DNA of 50,756 bases from an uncultured Opitutia bacterium (GTDB lineage: Bacteria; Verrucomicrobiota; Verrucomicrobiia; Opitutales; UBA953). Position numbers and translations under genes: made by a program. How positions within the stretch are numbered: the first letter of the stretch is position 1; each line of letters starts with the position of its first letter. Shown here piece by piece: positions 1 through 9,479 of this stretch. The stretch lies in assembly GCA_903919185.1 (NCBI GenBank), contig CAIXHF010000178.1, forward strand, positions 1-50,756, written 5' to 3'. A model generated the notes under the pieces. It saw only the letters and a program-made list of their open reading frames with translations, did no database searches and was not told the origin of the DNA.

Positions 1-49
1 CCACCGCGGCACAGGATGCCAGCAAGACCATGAAGAAACGAAGCGGCAT
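1..49 (-). CDS. Lipoprotein, N-terminal fragment
   Basis: Only the first 16 codons lie in the window; the gene runs off the left edge. The peptide starts MPLRFFMVLLASCAAV, a short hydrophobic segment ending in a lipobox (L-A-S-C), so the product is probably exported and lipidated. The function cannot be told. A promoter-like pair lies just upstream (65-92), and a terminator separates it from the neighbouring DUF1501 gene, so it is probably its own transcription unit. Confidence 0.5.
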   Translation of the reverse strand, partial: MPLRFFMVLLASCAAV

Positions 50-64
50 GGGGAGCGTCCTTCT

Positions 65-92
65 AAGATACAATCAGAAGAAAGTTCTGCAA
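65..92 (-). promoter_or_regulatory. Candidate promoter of the left-edge lipoprotein gene
   Basis: Read on the minus strand there is TTGCAG (92-87), a 16-base spacer and TATCTT (70-65), ending 15 bases before the ATG. It resembles the pair at 8265-8293. Assignment is by similarity to sigma-70 consensus only. Confidence 0.45.
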
Positions 93-102
93 GCCTCGGC
101 AC

Positions 103-137
103 AAAAAAGGGCGGGCGTCCGGAGACGTCCGCCCTTT
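103..137 (-). terminator. Rho-independent terminator after the DUF1501 gene
   Basis: On the minus strand an 11-base GC-rich stem with one mismatch (134-124 with 119-109) and a 4-base loop is followed by six T (108-103). It lies 23 bases after the stop codon of the DUF1501 gene. Confidence 0.8.
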
Positions 138-159
138 CCGGGCGCCGAGCGCAGACCGC

Positions 160-1548
160 TTAAGCGAGGACCTTATTGACCACCTTGCCGAAGTTATCGG
201 TCAGGCGGAAGTCACGGCCGTTGTAGCGGTAGGTGAGCTTGGTGTGGTCGAAACCGAGGAGACGAAGAATCGTCGCGTGCAAGTCATGGACGTCGACACC
301 GTCCGCGGCTACCTGGCTGCCGATTTCGTCGGATTCACCGTAGTGCATGCCGCCCTTGACGCCGCCGCCAGCCATCCAGCAACAGAAAGCCTTGGCGTGG
401 TGGTCGCGACCGGAATTCGTGTTCACGCGACCAGCGGTCGTCGGGGTGCGACCGAATTCTCCGCCCCAGATGATGAGGGTCTCGTCGAGGAGGCCGCGCT
501 GCTTGAGATCAGCAATGAGTGCGGCGGCCGGGGTGTCGATGGCAGCACCGGTCCGGGTCGCCGAGGTGAAGATGTTCGTGTGGTGATCCCAACCGCCGGC
601 ATCGACTTGGACGAAGCGGACGCCACGCTCGACGAGGCGACGGGCGCAGAGGAGCTTGGCCCCGAGGTCGCTCTTACCGTACATGTCGCGGGTCTTCTGG
701 GACTCCTTGGAGATGTCGAAGGCGTCGGTCGCGGCAGTCTGCATGCGGAAGGCGAGCTCGAAGGATTCAATGCGGGCCTCGAGCTGCTCGTCTTTCTGGA
801 CGGTCTGCATGTGGCGGTCATTGAGCTGGTGCACGAGGTCGAGCTGCTTGCGCTGGGCTTCTTCCGTCGTGAACTCGCTCTGGAGATTGGCGATGACCTT
901 GTTGGCAGGAGCGCCTGGACGGAAGGAGGTCTTCGCGCCCTGGAAGATGCTGGGGAGGAAGGCCGACTGACGACCATCGGCACCGCCACCGAGGCTGACG
1001 AAGCCAGGAAGGTCCTGACTTTCGGTACCGAGGCCGTAGAGGACCCAAGAGCCCAAGCAAGGCTTAGTGAGAATCGCCGAGCCGGTGTGCATCAGCTTGG
1101 CGGCTGGACCGTGGGCCGGGATGTCGGAGTGCATCGAACGGATGACGCACATTTCGTCCGCCTGCTCTTGGAGCTTCGGGAAAATTTCCGAGATCTCGAG
1201 GCCGGACTTGCCGCACTTCTTAAACTCGAAAGGCGTCGGGAAGAGGACGCCGCCACCGCCACCCTGAGACTTCTCAGCGTAGGCCTTCATACCCGGCTTA
1301 TAGTCGAAGGTGTCGAGGTGCGAAGGCGCACCGCCCGCGAAGATGTGGATGACGTGCTTGGCCTTGGCCGGCAACGGAGCCTGGCGAGGCTTAAGCGTGG
1401 CGCTGATCTCGGCGTGCGCGGGATTAACCATGTAATCGGCGACCATGGTGCCAAAGGCGATGGTGCCCATGCTCATGCCGGTCTGGCGAAGGAAGTCGCG
1501 GCGGGAGGATGGCGTCGGGAGGCTGTTGCTGCAGTTCTGGGTTTCCAT
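160..1548 (-). CDS. DUF1501 family secreted protein (Tat substrate)
   Basis: 463 residues from the ATG at 1548. The longer frame upstream has no family similarity, whereas this start puts a twin-arginine signal at the N-terminus (RRDFLRQ, residues 16-22, then a hydrophobic stretch). DUF1501 belongs to the alkaline phosphatase/sulfatase superfamily. Likely metal-site motifs are visible: GWDHH (319-323), GEFGRTP (363-369) and GRDHH (380-384). The substrate is unknown. It is the last gene of a minus-strand cluster behind two PSCyt1/DUF1549/DUF1553 proteins, the usual partners of this family in Planctomycetes and Verrucomicrobia, and has its own terminator. No Shine-Dalgarno sequence precedes the start. 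A hydrolytic role is inference; the family call is firm. Confidence 0.9.
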   Translation of the reverse strand: METQNCSNSLPTPSSRRDFLRQTGMSMGTIAFGTMVADYMVNPAHAEISATLKPRQAPLPAKAKHVIHIFAGGAPSHLDTFDYKPGMKAYAEKSQGGGGGVLFPTPFEFKKCGKSGLEISEIFPKLQEQADEMCVIRSMHSDIPAHGPAAKLMHTGSAILTKPCLGSWVLYGLGTESQDLPGFVSLGGGADGRQSAFLPSIFQGAKTSFRPGAPANKVIANLQSEFTTEEAQRKQLDLVHQLNDRHMQTVQKDEQLEARIESFELAFRMQTAATDAFDISKESQKTRDMYGKSDLGAKLLCARRLVERGVRFVQVDAGGWDHHTNIFTSATRTGAAIDTPAAALIADLKQRGLLDETLIIWGGEFGRTPTTAGRVNTNSGRDHHAKAFCCWMAGGGVKGGMHYGESDEIGSQVAADGVDVHDLHATILRLLGFDHTKLTYRYNGRDFRLTDNFGKVVNKVLA

Positions 1549-1589
1549 AGGGGTGGTATTTATATGTTTAGTATGAAAGGTGGGTGGGG

Positions 1590-4500
1590 TTAGTCGAGGT
1601 AAACGAATTCGTTCGAGCAAATCATGGCCTGGGCCAACATCTCCCAAGGGGAACTCGGGGTTTTGCGGGAGATTTTATCGCCCAGATTGACGATGACGCC
1701 CCCCGCAATGGTGGTGGCCCCCTTCGTGGCGGCTTGGCCGGGGGCCGGGGCGGATGGTAAAAGCGGCTTATTCATCATTTCCTTGGCCTGCTCCTTAGTG
1801 ACCTTGGTGGAGGCGACCGGGGTCTTGGACTTGGCCGTCGGGGTCGGCTCATCAATGTAGCCAGCGACCTTCTTGACGAATTCCTTTGCCAGACGAACTT
1901 CCTCCGGCTTGGGCACGCGCTGGAACATCACGCGGTAGAGGACTGCAACACGCGCTTCATCGCTGGAGGCGCTCAGGAATTCTGGGCGGGCAGCGACCGC
2001 CCGGGCTACCTCGACCGAGAGCGGGTTGTTCATGAAGAACAGCGCCTGCTGGGGTACGATAGTGGTATTGCGCTTGGAATTAGCCATCGTCGGGTCGGCG
2101 AAGTCGAACTGCGACTGCAGGTCACTAAGCCGGTCACGATCAATGTAGCCGTAGATGCTGCGGCGGTAGCTGATCGGCTCTTCGGTGATGTTGACGGGGC
2201 GTCCACCGACGGAGAGATCCATCTTTCCGGTGAGCATGATCATGGCGTCGCGGATACACTCAAAGTCGAGACGACGGAGGTTGGAGCGCCACAGGAACTT
2301 ATTGCCGGCATCGACCTTCATCGGGTCGATTTCGCCCTTCTGCGTGACCAGCGGGTTAAGCAGCGGATTGGCCGACTGTCGGTAGGTTTGGGACGTGAGG
2401 ATCTTGCGGTGCAATTTCTTGAGCGACCAACCCGCGTCGACGAAATTGGCGGACATCCAATCGAGGAGCTCGGGGTGCGAGGGCTTCTCGGCCATATTGC
2501 CGAAGTCATCGGGCGAAGAAACAATCCCTGCGCCGAAGTGGTGCATCCAGACGCGGTTGACGAGCACGCGGGCGGTCAGCGGATTAGTGCGGCTGGCGAT
2601 GGCCACAGCGAGCTCGCGGCGGCCGCTACCATCGAAGAAGGGCTGACGGTCAGGACCGGCCAGGATTTCCAAGAACTGGCGGGGCGCCACAGGGCCCTTC
2701 TTATTGCGATCACCACGGATGTACACGTTGGTGTCCTTCGGGCGCTCGCTATCGGCGACGACCATCGCAGTGCCGGGGCCACCTGGGTGGGTCAGCTCGA
2801 GCTTATTGATGTCGTCGAAACGGAAATACTTGGTGGGGATGTTGCCGTTACGGAAACTCGGCGCGGACTGCCACGACTCGCAGAAGCTGCGCGTCGAGAT
2901 GAGCACGGTCAGGAGAGGCGTCGAAGCGACTTCCTCGTAGTTGGGCAGCGGCCAAGGCCAGGAGGCCAACTGGGCGAGCGCCTTGTCATCCCTCTCACCG
3001 GCACCACCTGGGCTACCACGCAGGCCGATATGGGCGACGATGCGGGAGTGATGCTTCTGGAACATGGCCTGGTAGGCCAAGGCAACGTCATCGAGAGTCT
3101 TCGGCTTGAGGTTAGCCAAGGCCTCCACGACCAAGGGATTCACCGGATACTTCTTGTCCGTAAGGGCGGCGGCGAGAACTTCCGGGGCACGGGCGGCGAA
3201 CTCGGCATCGGTCAGACGACGCAAGCGGGCCAACGGGCCGGTGATCGGGGAGTTGGGGGCGATGTTGATGGAGCCGTCGACCTCACGCACGGGCTCGAAC
3301 TTGTACTGCTTCTGGATATCGAAGCCCTTTTCCGAACGCTGGCCAGCCATCTGGAATAAGGCACGACCCGCGAAATCTTTGTGCATAATCCCCAACTGGG
3401 CGGCAATGTAACGGTAGTAGCCGCGGGTATTGGACTCCACCAGCTCGCGCAACTTCTTGTCGTAGTCGGCACGCTCGGCGGCGTTGCCAATACGGGTGCC
3501 ACGAATTATCGGTTCCTGCATCGGCTCGATGGTCGAAGCGAAGATGCCGTGCATGGAATAGTAATCGGCCGCCGGGATTGGGTCGAACTTGTGGTCATGG
3601 CAACGGGCGCACGAGACCGTCAGACCCAAGAAAGCCTTTGAGGTCGTGTCGATGCGTTCGTCGATGGTGTCGTCGTTATTATCGAAGCGCTTGCCAACGG
3701 TGATGAAGCCGAGGGCGGCGAGCCGGGGATCGTCCTTGGAGAGGTCAGGCAGGCGATCGGCCGCGAGCTGTTCGATGATGAACTGGTCGTAGGGCTTATC
3801 CGTATTCAAGGCCTCAATGACATAGTCGCGGTAGGTCCAGGCGCTCGGGAAGCGTTCCCCTTCGATGTCGCGGCGGTTGCCGCGCGTGTCCGAATATCGG
3901 GCGGTGTCGAGCCAGTGGCGGGCCCAGCGCTCACCGTAGCGAGGCGAAGCCAATAGCCGGTCGACCGCGCGCTCGACCACCAGGGAGGCGGCCCGGGCGG
4001 GCTGGCCATTGCGCATCGCATAGACATCGCGACCGACCGCCGCATCGTAATCACGAGCAAAGGCCTCAGACTCAGCCGGAGTCGGCGGCATACCATGCAA
4101 GTCATAGGTCAGGCGACGGAGCAAGGAGTCGCCATCGGTGGCTGGGTTGGGCTTTAAGCCGTTCTGCTCGAGCTTCTGCATCACGAAGACGTCGATTTCG
4201 TTCTGGCACCAAGCTTGATTACGGATTGAAGGAAGTTCCGGCGAAACCACGGACTTGAACGCCCAGTGGTCACGGGCCTTCTGCGAGAGGCCAGTGAGCT
4301 TGACGGCCCCCGAACCCACCGGAGCGGGGGCTCCCATCATCACCCACTTCTCCAACGTCTTGATTTGCTCGTCGGTCAGTTTAGCACCGGCCTTGCGGGG
4401 CGGCATCGAAAGCTCGGGGTCGTCCTGATGCACCGAGTGAATCATTAAAGACTTCTTGAGGTTATTCGGGACGACGGCGGGTCCTTGGTCGCCGCCAGCC

Positions 4501-4778
4501 AGCATCGCAACGCGTGAATCCAGCAGCAAGCCACCCTTGGAGGTGCTCTCGGCGGCGGAGTGGCACTTGTAGCAACGCTCCGTCAAAATCGGGCGCACGT
4601 TCTTCTCGAAAAAGTCTAATCCAGCCGGATCCATTTTCTCCTCAACCTTGCCGCTGGCACTGGCCTTCGCGGCAGCGTCCTTCATCGCCATCTCCTGCAT
4701 CTCTTGTGCGAAGACAACGGGCGACAGGAGGACGCCGACAAGCAAAGCCGTCAGGAAATCAGGAAGGGGCCGACGCAT
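1590..4778 (-). CDS. PSCyt1/DUF1549/DUF1553 secreted di-haem protein, copy 1
   Basis: 1062 residues from the ATG at 4778, chosen because it begins the signal peptide ([18 protein letters not shown], cleavage near VFA-QE); the frame extends 39 codons further without sense. Order of parts: planctomycete cytochrome C domain (about 55-150) with CYKCH at 69-73; DUF1549 (about 190-410), which holds a second CxxCH (CARCH, 390-394); a middle region; DUF1553 in the C-terminal third. Both CxxCH motifs should bind haem c, so a periplasmic redox or haem-dependent role is likely, but no reaction is established. It is a close paralogue of the gene at 4990-8181 and precedes the DUF1501 gene by 41 bases. A 210-base gap separates it from its paralogue upstream. 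Confidence 0.92.
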   Translation of the reverse strand: MRRPLPDFLTALLVGVLLSPVVFAQEMQEMAMKDAAAKASASGKVEEKMDPAGLDFFEKNVRPILTERCYKCHSAAESTSKGGLLLDSRVAMLAGGDQGPAVVPNNLKKSLMIHSVHQDDPELSMPPRKAGAKLTDEQIKTLEKWVMMGAPAPVGSGAVKLTGLSQKARDHWAFKSVVSPELPSIRNQAWCQNEIDVFVMQKLEQNGLKPNPATDGDSLLRRLTYDLHGMPPTPAESEAFARDYDAAVGRDVYAMRNGQPARAASLVVERAVDRLLASPRYGERWARHWLDTARYSDTRGNRRDIEGERFPSAWTYRDYVIEALNTDKPYDQFIIEQLAADRLPDLSKDDPRLAALGFITVGKRFDNNDDTIDERIDTTSKAFLGLTVSCARCHDHKFDPIPAADYYSMHGIFASTIEPMQEPIIRGTRIGNAAERADYDKKLRELVESNTRGYYRYIAAQLGIMHKDFAGRALFQMAGQRSEKGFDIQKQYKFEPVREVDGSINIAPNSPITGPLARLRRLTDAEFAARAPEVLAAALTDKKYPVNPLVVEALANLKPKTLDDVALAYQAMFQKHHSRIVAHIGLRGSPGGAGERDDKALAQLASWPWPLPNYEEVASTPLLTVLISTRSFCESWQSAPSFRNGNIPTKYFRFDDINKLELTHPGGPGTAMVVADSERPKDTNVYIRGDRNKKGPVAPRQFLEILAGPDRQPFFDGSGRRELAVAIASRTNPLTARVLVNRVWMHHFGAGIVSSPDDFGNMAEKPSHPELLDWMSANFVDAGWSLKKLHRKILTSQTYRQSANPLLNPLVTQKGEIDPMKVDAGNKFLWRSNLRRLDFECIRDAMIMLTGKMDLSVGGRPVNITEEPISYRRSIYGYIDRDRLSDLQSQFDFADPTMANSKRNTTIVPQQALFFMNNPLSVEVARAVAARPEFLSASSDEARVAVLYRVMFQRVPKPEEVRLAKEFVKKVAGYIDEPTPTAKSKTPVASTKVTKEQAKEMMNKPLLPSAPAPGQAATKGATTIAGGVIVNLGDKISRKTPSSPWEMLAQAMICSNEFVYLD

Positions 4779-4861
4779 AGGGTAGAGAGATGGGAGTGGA
4801 AACGAACAACGCCACGCATGCTTAGGGCAAAGCTTGGGGTGCTCGATAGAGGGGATTACTG

Positions 4862-4873
4862 GAGATAATTCTC
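4862..4873. promoter_or_regulatory. Short inverted repeat in the leader of PSCyt1 copy 1
   Basis: GAGA-TAAT-TCTC lies 84 bases before the start codon. A 10-base perfect palindrome, CTAATATTAG, lies further upstream at 4910-4919. Both fall in the 211-base gap between the two paralogues, which otherwise shows only a weak hairpin (about 4970-4992) after the upstream stop. Operator function is a guess. Confidence 0.25.
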
Positions 4874-4989
4874 TATTTACCCCCAGAGAGTGCAAGCGGT
4901 AGATTTAGACTAATATTAGAAAGAAAATGGCGAGACGGAGCCCGCACCAGGACTCCGACCCGCCAAGGGCTAAACCCAGGAACTGGGCT

Positions 4990-7900
4990 TTAGTTTACGT
5001 AAACAAACTCGTTGGAAAGGAGCAAGGCATGAGCCAGTAACTCTATAGGAGTCAAAGGGTTGCGAGAAACCATCTCGCCGACGTTCTGGAGCACGCCCTC
5101 GGCGCCACCGCCGGTCTTGGCTTCCATCATATCCCCGCCATCCTTCATGGCCGGCCCCGTCTTGGATGGGACCGCGGGGGTGGTCTTCCCCTTGGCTTCC
5201 GTGGCCTTACCATCTTTGGCTACGGCCTTGGTTCCCTTGGCCGGAGTCGCCCCAGGTGGAGTCGGCGCAGCCTTACCGGAAGCCACGGCACGCTTCGCCT
5301 CATTCGTCAAAGTGCGCTGCTTCGAAAGGAAATCGCTGGCCCAGCGGATTTCATTGGAGGTCGCGCGGCGCTGGAAGAGAGCGAGGAACATCGCATTGAT
5401 GCGGGAGTCCTCGGACATCGCCTTAGCGACTTCGGGACGAGCCGCCACCGCGCGGGCCACTTCGACCGAGAGCGGATTGTTCATAAAGAACAACGCCTGC
5501 TGCGGCACGATGGTCGAGCCACGCTTGGAATTCGCCATGTCCGGATCAGCGTAGTCGAACTGCGAAAGCGTGTCGCTCAAGCGAAGGCGATCCACGTAGC
5601 CGTAGATGCTGCGACGGTAGGAGTACGGTTCGTCCGTGATGTTGGCGGGCTGGCCGCCAACGACGGGGCTCAACTTCCCGGTGAGTTTCAACATCGAGTC
5701 ACGGATGGCTTCGAAGTCGAGGCGATGCAGGTTGGCGCGCCAGAGGAGCCGGTTGCCGGCGTCGAGCTTCAACGGATCAACGGAGCCCTTCTTCGCAACA
5801 AGTGGGTTGACGTTCGGATTGGAGTCCAGGCGGTAGGTAGCGCTCGTCATAATGAGCCGATGCATCTGCTTCAGGGACCAATTATTCTCGGTGAACTCAC
5901 TCGCCAACCAATCCAGCAACTCGGGGTGCGAGGGCTTCTCGGACATGTTGCCGAAGTCATCCGGCGAGGAGACAAAGCCCTCGCCGAAGTGCTTGAGCCA
6001 AACACGGTTCATCGCGACGCGGGCGGTCAGGGGGTTATCCTTGCTCGCGATGGACTTCGCCAACTCCAACCGACCGCTGCCCTCAGTGTAAGGCTTACGG
6101 GGACTAGTCGTGAGAATGTCCAAAAACTGGCGGGGAGCGACGGGGCCCCGCTTGTTCTTATCGCCGCGCAGATAGACATAGCTGTCGCGTGGATTGGAGG
6201 CGTCGGCCACGGCCATCGCCTCCCGAGGTACGCCCGGGTGCGTCAGGCGCAGTTCATTGACCTGGGTAAAGCGGAAATGGCGGGCGGGGCCACGGTTACC
6301 CTGACCGCCGTAAATCGGACGATTCTGCCAGTCATTACAGAACTTACGGGAGTTAAACATCGCGATGAGTTCCTCATTATCTAAGATACTCTCTACGTCC
6401 GGCACGGGCCACGGGTAGTTGGCTAGTTGGGCGACGGCGGGCGAAGAATCCTTGCTGCTGTGGCCAGGCTTAGCGCAGCGCGCAATGTAAGCGAGGATCG
6501 AGTCCTTGGCGTCGTTATAAACCTTCTGGTAGGCCAGGGCGACGTCATCGATCGTCTTAGGCTTTAAGTCGCGGAGCGCGGCCGAAATCAGCGGGTTTAC
6601 CGGATGCTTCTTGTCCGACAGGGCAGCGGCGAGGACTGCCGGGGCGCGTTCGGCGAATTCGGCGACAGGAATCGAGGCACAACGGGCGAAGGGACCCGTG
6701 ATAGGCGAATCAATCTGGACGCGCATGGGCTCGAAGTCCGGCAACGGAGTCTCGAGCTTATAGCGCTCGTTGACATCGCCCCATTCCGCGGAGCCACGGC
6801 GGAAGGTCGTCGCGACGAGGCGGCCCGCCATCTCGCGATTGTAACGGGCGCGCATCTCGCGGATGTACTCGTAGAAACCGGCGGCACTCTCCTCTTGGAG
6901 TGCCTTGAGGCGCTTCTCGAAGTCGGCCCGTTGCACGGCGGCATCGGGCGAAGAAATCATGGGCCGCTGCAACGGCTCGATGGTCGAGGCGAAGATGCCA
7001 TGGAGCGAGTAATAGTCCGCCGATGGAATGGGATCGAACTTATGGTCATGGCAACGGGCACAGGCGACCGTCAGGCCCAGGAAGGCCTTCGTCGTGGTGT
7101 CGATGCGTTCGTCGATCGTGTCGTCATTATTGTCGAAGCGCTTGCCGACGGTGATAAAGCCTAGGGCCGCAAGGCGGGGGTCTTCCTTCTTGAGGTCGGG
7201 CAGACGATCCGCCGCTAACTGCTCGACGATGAACTGGTCGTAGGGCTTGTCCGCGTTCAGCGCGTCGATGACGTAATTACGATAAGTCCAAGCATAGGCG
7301 TAACGATAATCCTCAAAGAGGGTGTTGCCTTGGTTAACGGCTAGGCCGCGCGTATCAGAGTAGCGAGCGGTATCAAGCCAGTGGCGGCCCCAACGCTCGC
7401 CGTAGTGTGGCGAGGCCAGCAGTTCGTCTACTTCCTTGGCAATAAGGGCGTCGACGGCCTTGCCAGGCTGGCCGCGCTGCACGCTGGCGGCATCGACAGT
7501 GAGGGCAGCGGTATACTGGGTGCTGAAGGTATGCACCCGATCCGCCGCGGGCGGCAGACCAACCAAATCATAATGGATACGGCGCAAGAGCGACTCCGGG
7601 TTCGTGGCTGGATTAGGCTGCAGGCCAGCGGACTCGAGCTTAGCGAGTACGAAGGAGTCAATCGGGTTGTGCACCCAGACTTTGTTTTTCACTTCGGGAA
7701 CCGCGGGCTTCACGACAGGCTTATAGGCCCAGTGTTCACGGGCTTTCTGCGAAAGGCCGGTTAACTTATTACCGGCGCCGACCGGAGCCGGGGCGCCCAT
7801 CTTGACCCACTCCTCTAGCACTTTGATCTTGGCGTCGGGTATCTTGCCCCCCGCCTTCTTAGGCGGCATCTGGAACTCGTTGTCGGTATAGGTAATCGCG

Positions 7901-8181
7901 CGGAGCAACAACGATTTGGCGGGGTTGCCAGGCACTACAGCCGGACCTTCATCGCCACCCTTCAACATGCCGTCCCGGGAATCCAAAATAAGCCCACCCT
8001 TCGCCGTACTTTCGGCGATGGAGTGGCATTTATAGCAATGCTCGGACAAGATGGGACGGACGTTCTTCTCGAAAAACTCGAGGCCGGCCTTGGTCGGCTC
8101 AGGGGCGGTCTCGGCGGCGACGGCGAGCCGAGCAAAGCAGGCGGCGGCGAGGAGAGGCAGGCGGGGGAGGGAAACGTTCAT
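4990..8181 (-). CDS. PSCyt1/DUF1549/DUF1553 secreted di-haem protein, copy 2
   Basis: 1063 residues from the ATG at 8181; a TTG two codons earlier is an alternative start. The N-terminus is a signal peptide (MNVSLPRLPLLAAACFARLA, cleavage near VAA-ET). CYKCH at 49-53 marks the cytochrome domain; a second [11 protein letters not shown] motif sits in DUF1549; DUF1553 fills the C-terminal third, followed by a low-complexity Ala/Lys/Thr-rich linker (around residue 960-1030) and a conserved tail ending NEFVYVN. The same tail (NEFVYLD) ends copy 1. The two copies share long identical blocks, including [17 protein letters not shown], so they arose by tandem duplication. It is the first gene of the minus-strand cluster and has a promoter-like pair at 8265-8293. 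The function is unknown beyond predicted haem c binding. Confidence 0.92.
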   Translation of the reverse strand: MNVSLPRLPLLAAACFARLAVAAETAPEPTKAGLEFFEKNVRPILSEHCYKCHSIAESTAKGGLILDSRDGMLKGGDEGPAVVPGNPAKSLLLRAITYTDNEFQMPPKKAGGKIPDAKIKVLEEWVKMGAPAPVGAGNKLTGLSQKAREHWAYKPVVKPAVPEVKNKVWVHNPIDSFVLAKLESAGLQPNPATNPESLLRRIHYDLVGLPPAADRVHTFSTQYTAALTVDAASVQRGQPGKAVDALIAKEVDELLASPHYGERWGRHWLDTARYSDTRGLAVNQGNTLFEDYRYAYAWTYRNYVIDALNADKPYDQFIVEQLAADRLPDLKKEDPRLAALGFITVGKRFDNNDDTIDERIDTTTKAFLGLTVACARCHDHKFDPIPSADYYSLHGIFASTIEPLQRPMISSPDAAVQRADFEKRLKALQEESAAGFYEYIREMRARYNREMAGRLVATTFRRGSAEWGDVNERYKLETPLPDFEPMRVQIDSPITGPFARCASIPVAEFAERAPAVLAAALSDKKHPVNPLISAALRDLKPKTIDDVALAYQKVYNDAKDSILAYIARCAKPGHSSKDSSPAVAQLANYPWPVPDVESILDNEELIAMFNSRKFCNDWQNRPIYGGQGNRGPARHFRFTQVNELRLTHPGVPREAMAVADASNPRDSYVYLRGDKNKRGPVAPRQFLDILTTSPRKPYTEGSGRLELAKSIASKDNPLTARVAMNRVWLKHFGEGFVSSPDDFGNMSEKPSHPELLDWLASEFTENNWSLKQMHRLIMTSATYRLDSNPNVNPLVAKKGSVDPLKLDAGNRLLWRANLHRLDFEAIRDSMLKLTGKLSPVVGGQPANITDEPYSYRRSIYGYVDRLRLSDTLSQFDYADPDMANSKRGSTIVPQQALFFMNNPLSVEVARAVAARPEVAKAMSEDSRINAMFLALFQRRATSNEIRWASDFLSKQRTLTNEAKRAVASGKAAPTPPGATPAKGTKAVAKDGKATEAKGKTTPAVPSKTGPAMKDGGDMMEAKTGGGAEGVLQNVGEMVSRNPLTPIELLAHALLLSNEFVYVN

Positions 8182-8264
8182 GGGCAACGAAGATCGAATG
8201 AGGGAATAAACAGCGACCCAAGAGGGGTGGTTCCGAGGTGGACCACTAAGGGTAACTCTTTAAT

Positions 8265-8293
8265 AAGATAAAACCCTCAGGGAAGGGATGCAA
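8265..8293 (-). promoter_or_regulatory. Candidate promoter of the PSCyt1 cluster
   Basis: On the minus strand TTGCAT (8293-8288), a 17-base spacer and TATCTT (8270-8265). The leader to the ATG at 8181 would be about 75 bases. It lies in the 188-base divergent gap shared with the glycerate kinase gene; I see no equally good pair on the plus strand. Confidence 0.5.
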
Positions 8294-8369
8294 GAGTGAT
8301 GGGCAGGAGCTGCTAAAAAGGCGGAATGCCCTTCCCCACTGGGGTAAACGATGCTAAAAGAAGCCGCCC

Positions 8370-9479
8370 ATGCGGATCCTCCTTTCCAGCGATAAGTTCA
8401 AGGGGGCCCTATCGGCGCAAGGAGTTGCTCGGAGCTGCGAAAAGGCCCTCCAAGGCGTCTTTCCGGGGGCGGTTTTTGATACCTGTCCGATTGCCGACGG
8501 CGGCGAAGGAACCACGGAGGCGATGGTGGCGGCCCTCCGCGGGGTCTGGCGGGAAACGACGGTTCTCGACGCCCAAGCCCGGCCGCGACTCGCCCGCTAC
8601 GGCTGGGTGCCCGCCACCCAGGTCGCCATCCTCGAGATGAGCGCTGCCAGTGGTCTGGCCTTGGTGCAGGACCTCCCTCTGCAGCCCAAGCTAGCCTCCA
8701 CCTTTGGCACTGGCGAAATGCTACTCGCGGCCATGGCAAGTGGCGCGCGTAAAGTCATCCTCGGTATCGGCGGCAGCGCCACTAACGATGGCGGCCTCGG
8801 CGTAGCCGTGGCACTGGGCTGGCGCTTCTTCCGAGCCGATGGCTCGGCCTTTCAGCCCACGCTCGAGACGGTCTTGGCCGCCGTGCGGATTGAACGCCCG
8901 TCACACCCGCTGCCTGAAATCTTGGTCGCTTGCGACGTTGATAACCCCTTGCTCGGACCGCGTGGCGCCACGCGCGTCTACGGACCACAAAAGGGCGTAC
9001 AAGATTGGGCGTGGTTTGAGGAGCGGCTCGCACACCTTGCCCAGTTGACAGCGACGGCCACAGGTGCCGACCACCAGCATCAACCGGGTGCCGGTGCGGC
9101 CGGCGGCCTCGGCTTCGGGCTGATGGCCTTCGCCGACGGCAAACTGACGAGCGGCTTCGAGCTCGTCGCCGTACAAGTCGGCCTCGCCGAACGCATCCGC
9201 CAAGCCGACCTCGTCTTCACCGGCGAAGGCAAACTCGATGACCAAAGCCTGCAAGGCAAAGGGCCGATTGGCGTCGCCAAACTGGCGAAAAGCCTAGGTA
9301 AAAAGGTCGTGGGGCTAGCGGGTAGCGTGACCGACGCCCCTGGGCTCCGCGACTACTTCGACCTACTCATCGCCATCAAGCCAGCGGACATGCCGCTCCC
9401 TGAAGCCATACGCCGTACCGACGAACTCATCGGCATGGCACTCGCCGCCCACGCCGAAGCGTTGCGCGCACTCCGCTGA
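8370..9479 (+). CDS. Glycerate 2-kinase (GlxK/GarK type)
   Basis: 369 residues. This family phosphorylates D-glycerate to 2-phosphoglycerate with ATP in the cytoplasm, feeding glycerate into lower glycolysis. Family marks: the N-terminal SSDKFKGALSA, CPIADGGEGT, the GIGGSATNDGG glycine loop, and a late FTGEGKLDDQSLQGK segment. Length is normal. Leader has no Shine-Dalgarno; the ATG at 8370 is the first that fits the family. It is the only plus-strand gene among the haem-protein clusters, and its stop codon abuts the stop of the convergent DUF1501 gene with no base between. It may process glycerate from sugar-acid or photorespiratory-type catabolism. Confidence 0.93.
   Translation: MRILLSSDKFKGALSAQGVARSCEKALQGVFPGAVFDTCPIADGGEGTTEAMVAALRGVWRETTVLDAQARPRLARYGWVPATQVAILEMSAASGLALVQDLPLQPKLASTFGTGEMLLAAMASGARKVILGIGGSATNDGGLGVAVALGWRFFRADGSAFQPTLETVLAAVRIERPSHPLPEILVACDVDNPLLGPRGATRVYGPQKGVQDWAWFEERLAHLAQLTATATGADHQHQPGAGAAGGLGFGLMAFADGKLTSGFELVAVQVGLAERIRQADLVFTGEGKLDDQSLQGKGPIGVAKLAKSLGKKVVGLAGSVTDAPGLRDYFDLLIAIKPADMPLPEAIRRTDELIGMALAAHAEALRALR

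Noticed and set aside
244-1593. 449-codon open frame on the plus strand opposite the DUF1501 gene
   Set aside because: It is the antisense shadow of a GC3-rich gene; the minus strand carries the Tat signal and the family motifs.
2388-3359. 323-codon plus-strand frame inside PSCyt1 copy 1
   Set aside because: Shadow of the minus-strand DUF1553 region, which is clearly conserved.
4970-4992. Hairpin CTAAAgCCCAG/CTGGGTTTAG after PSCyt1 copy 2 as a terminator
   Set aside because: The stem is sound but overlaps the stop codon and has no T-tract, so termination is doubtful and the cluster may be read through.
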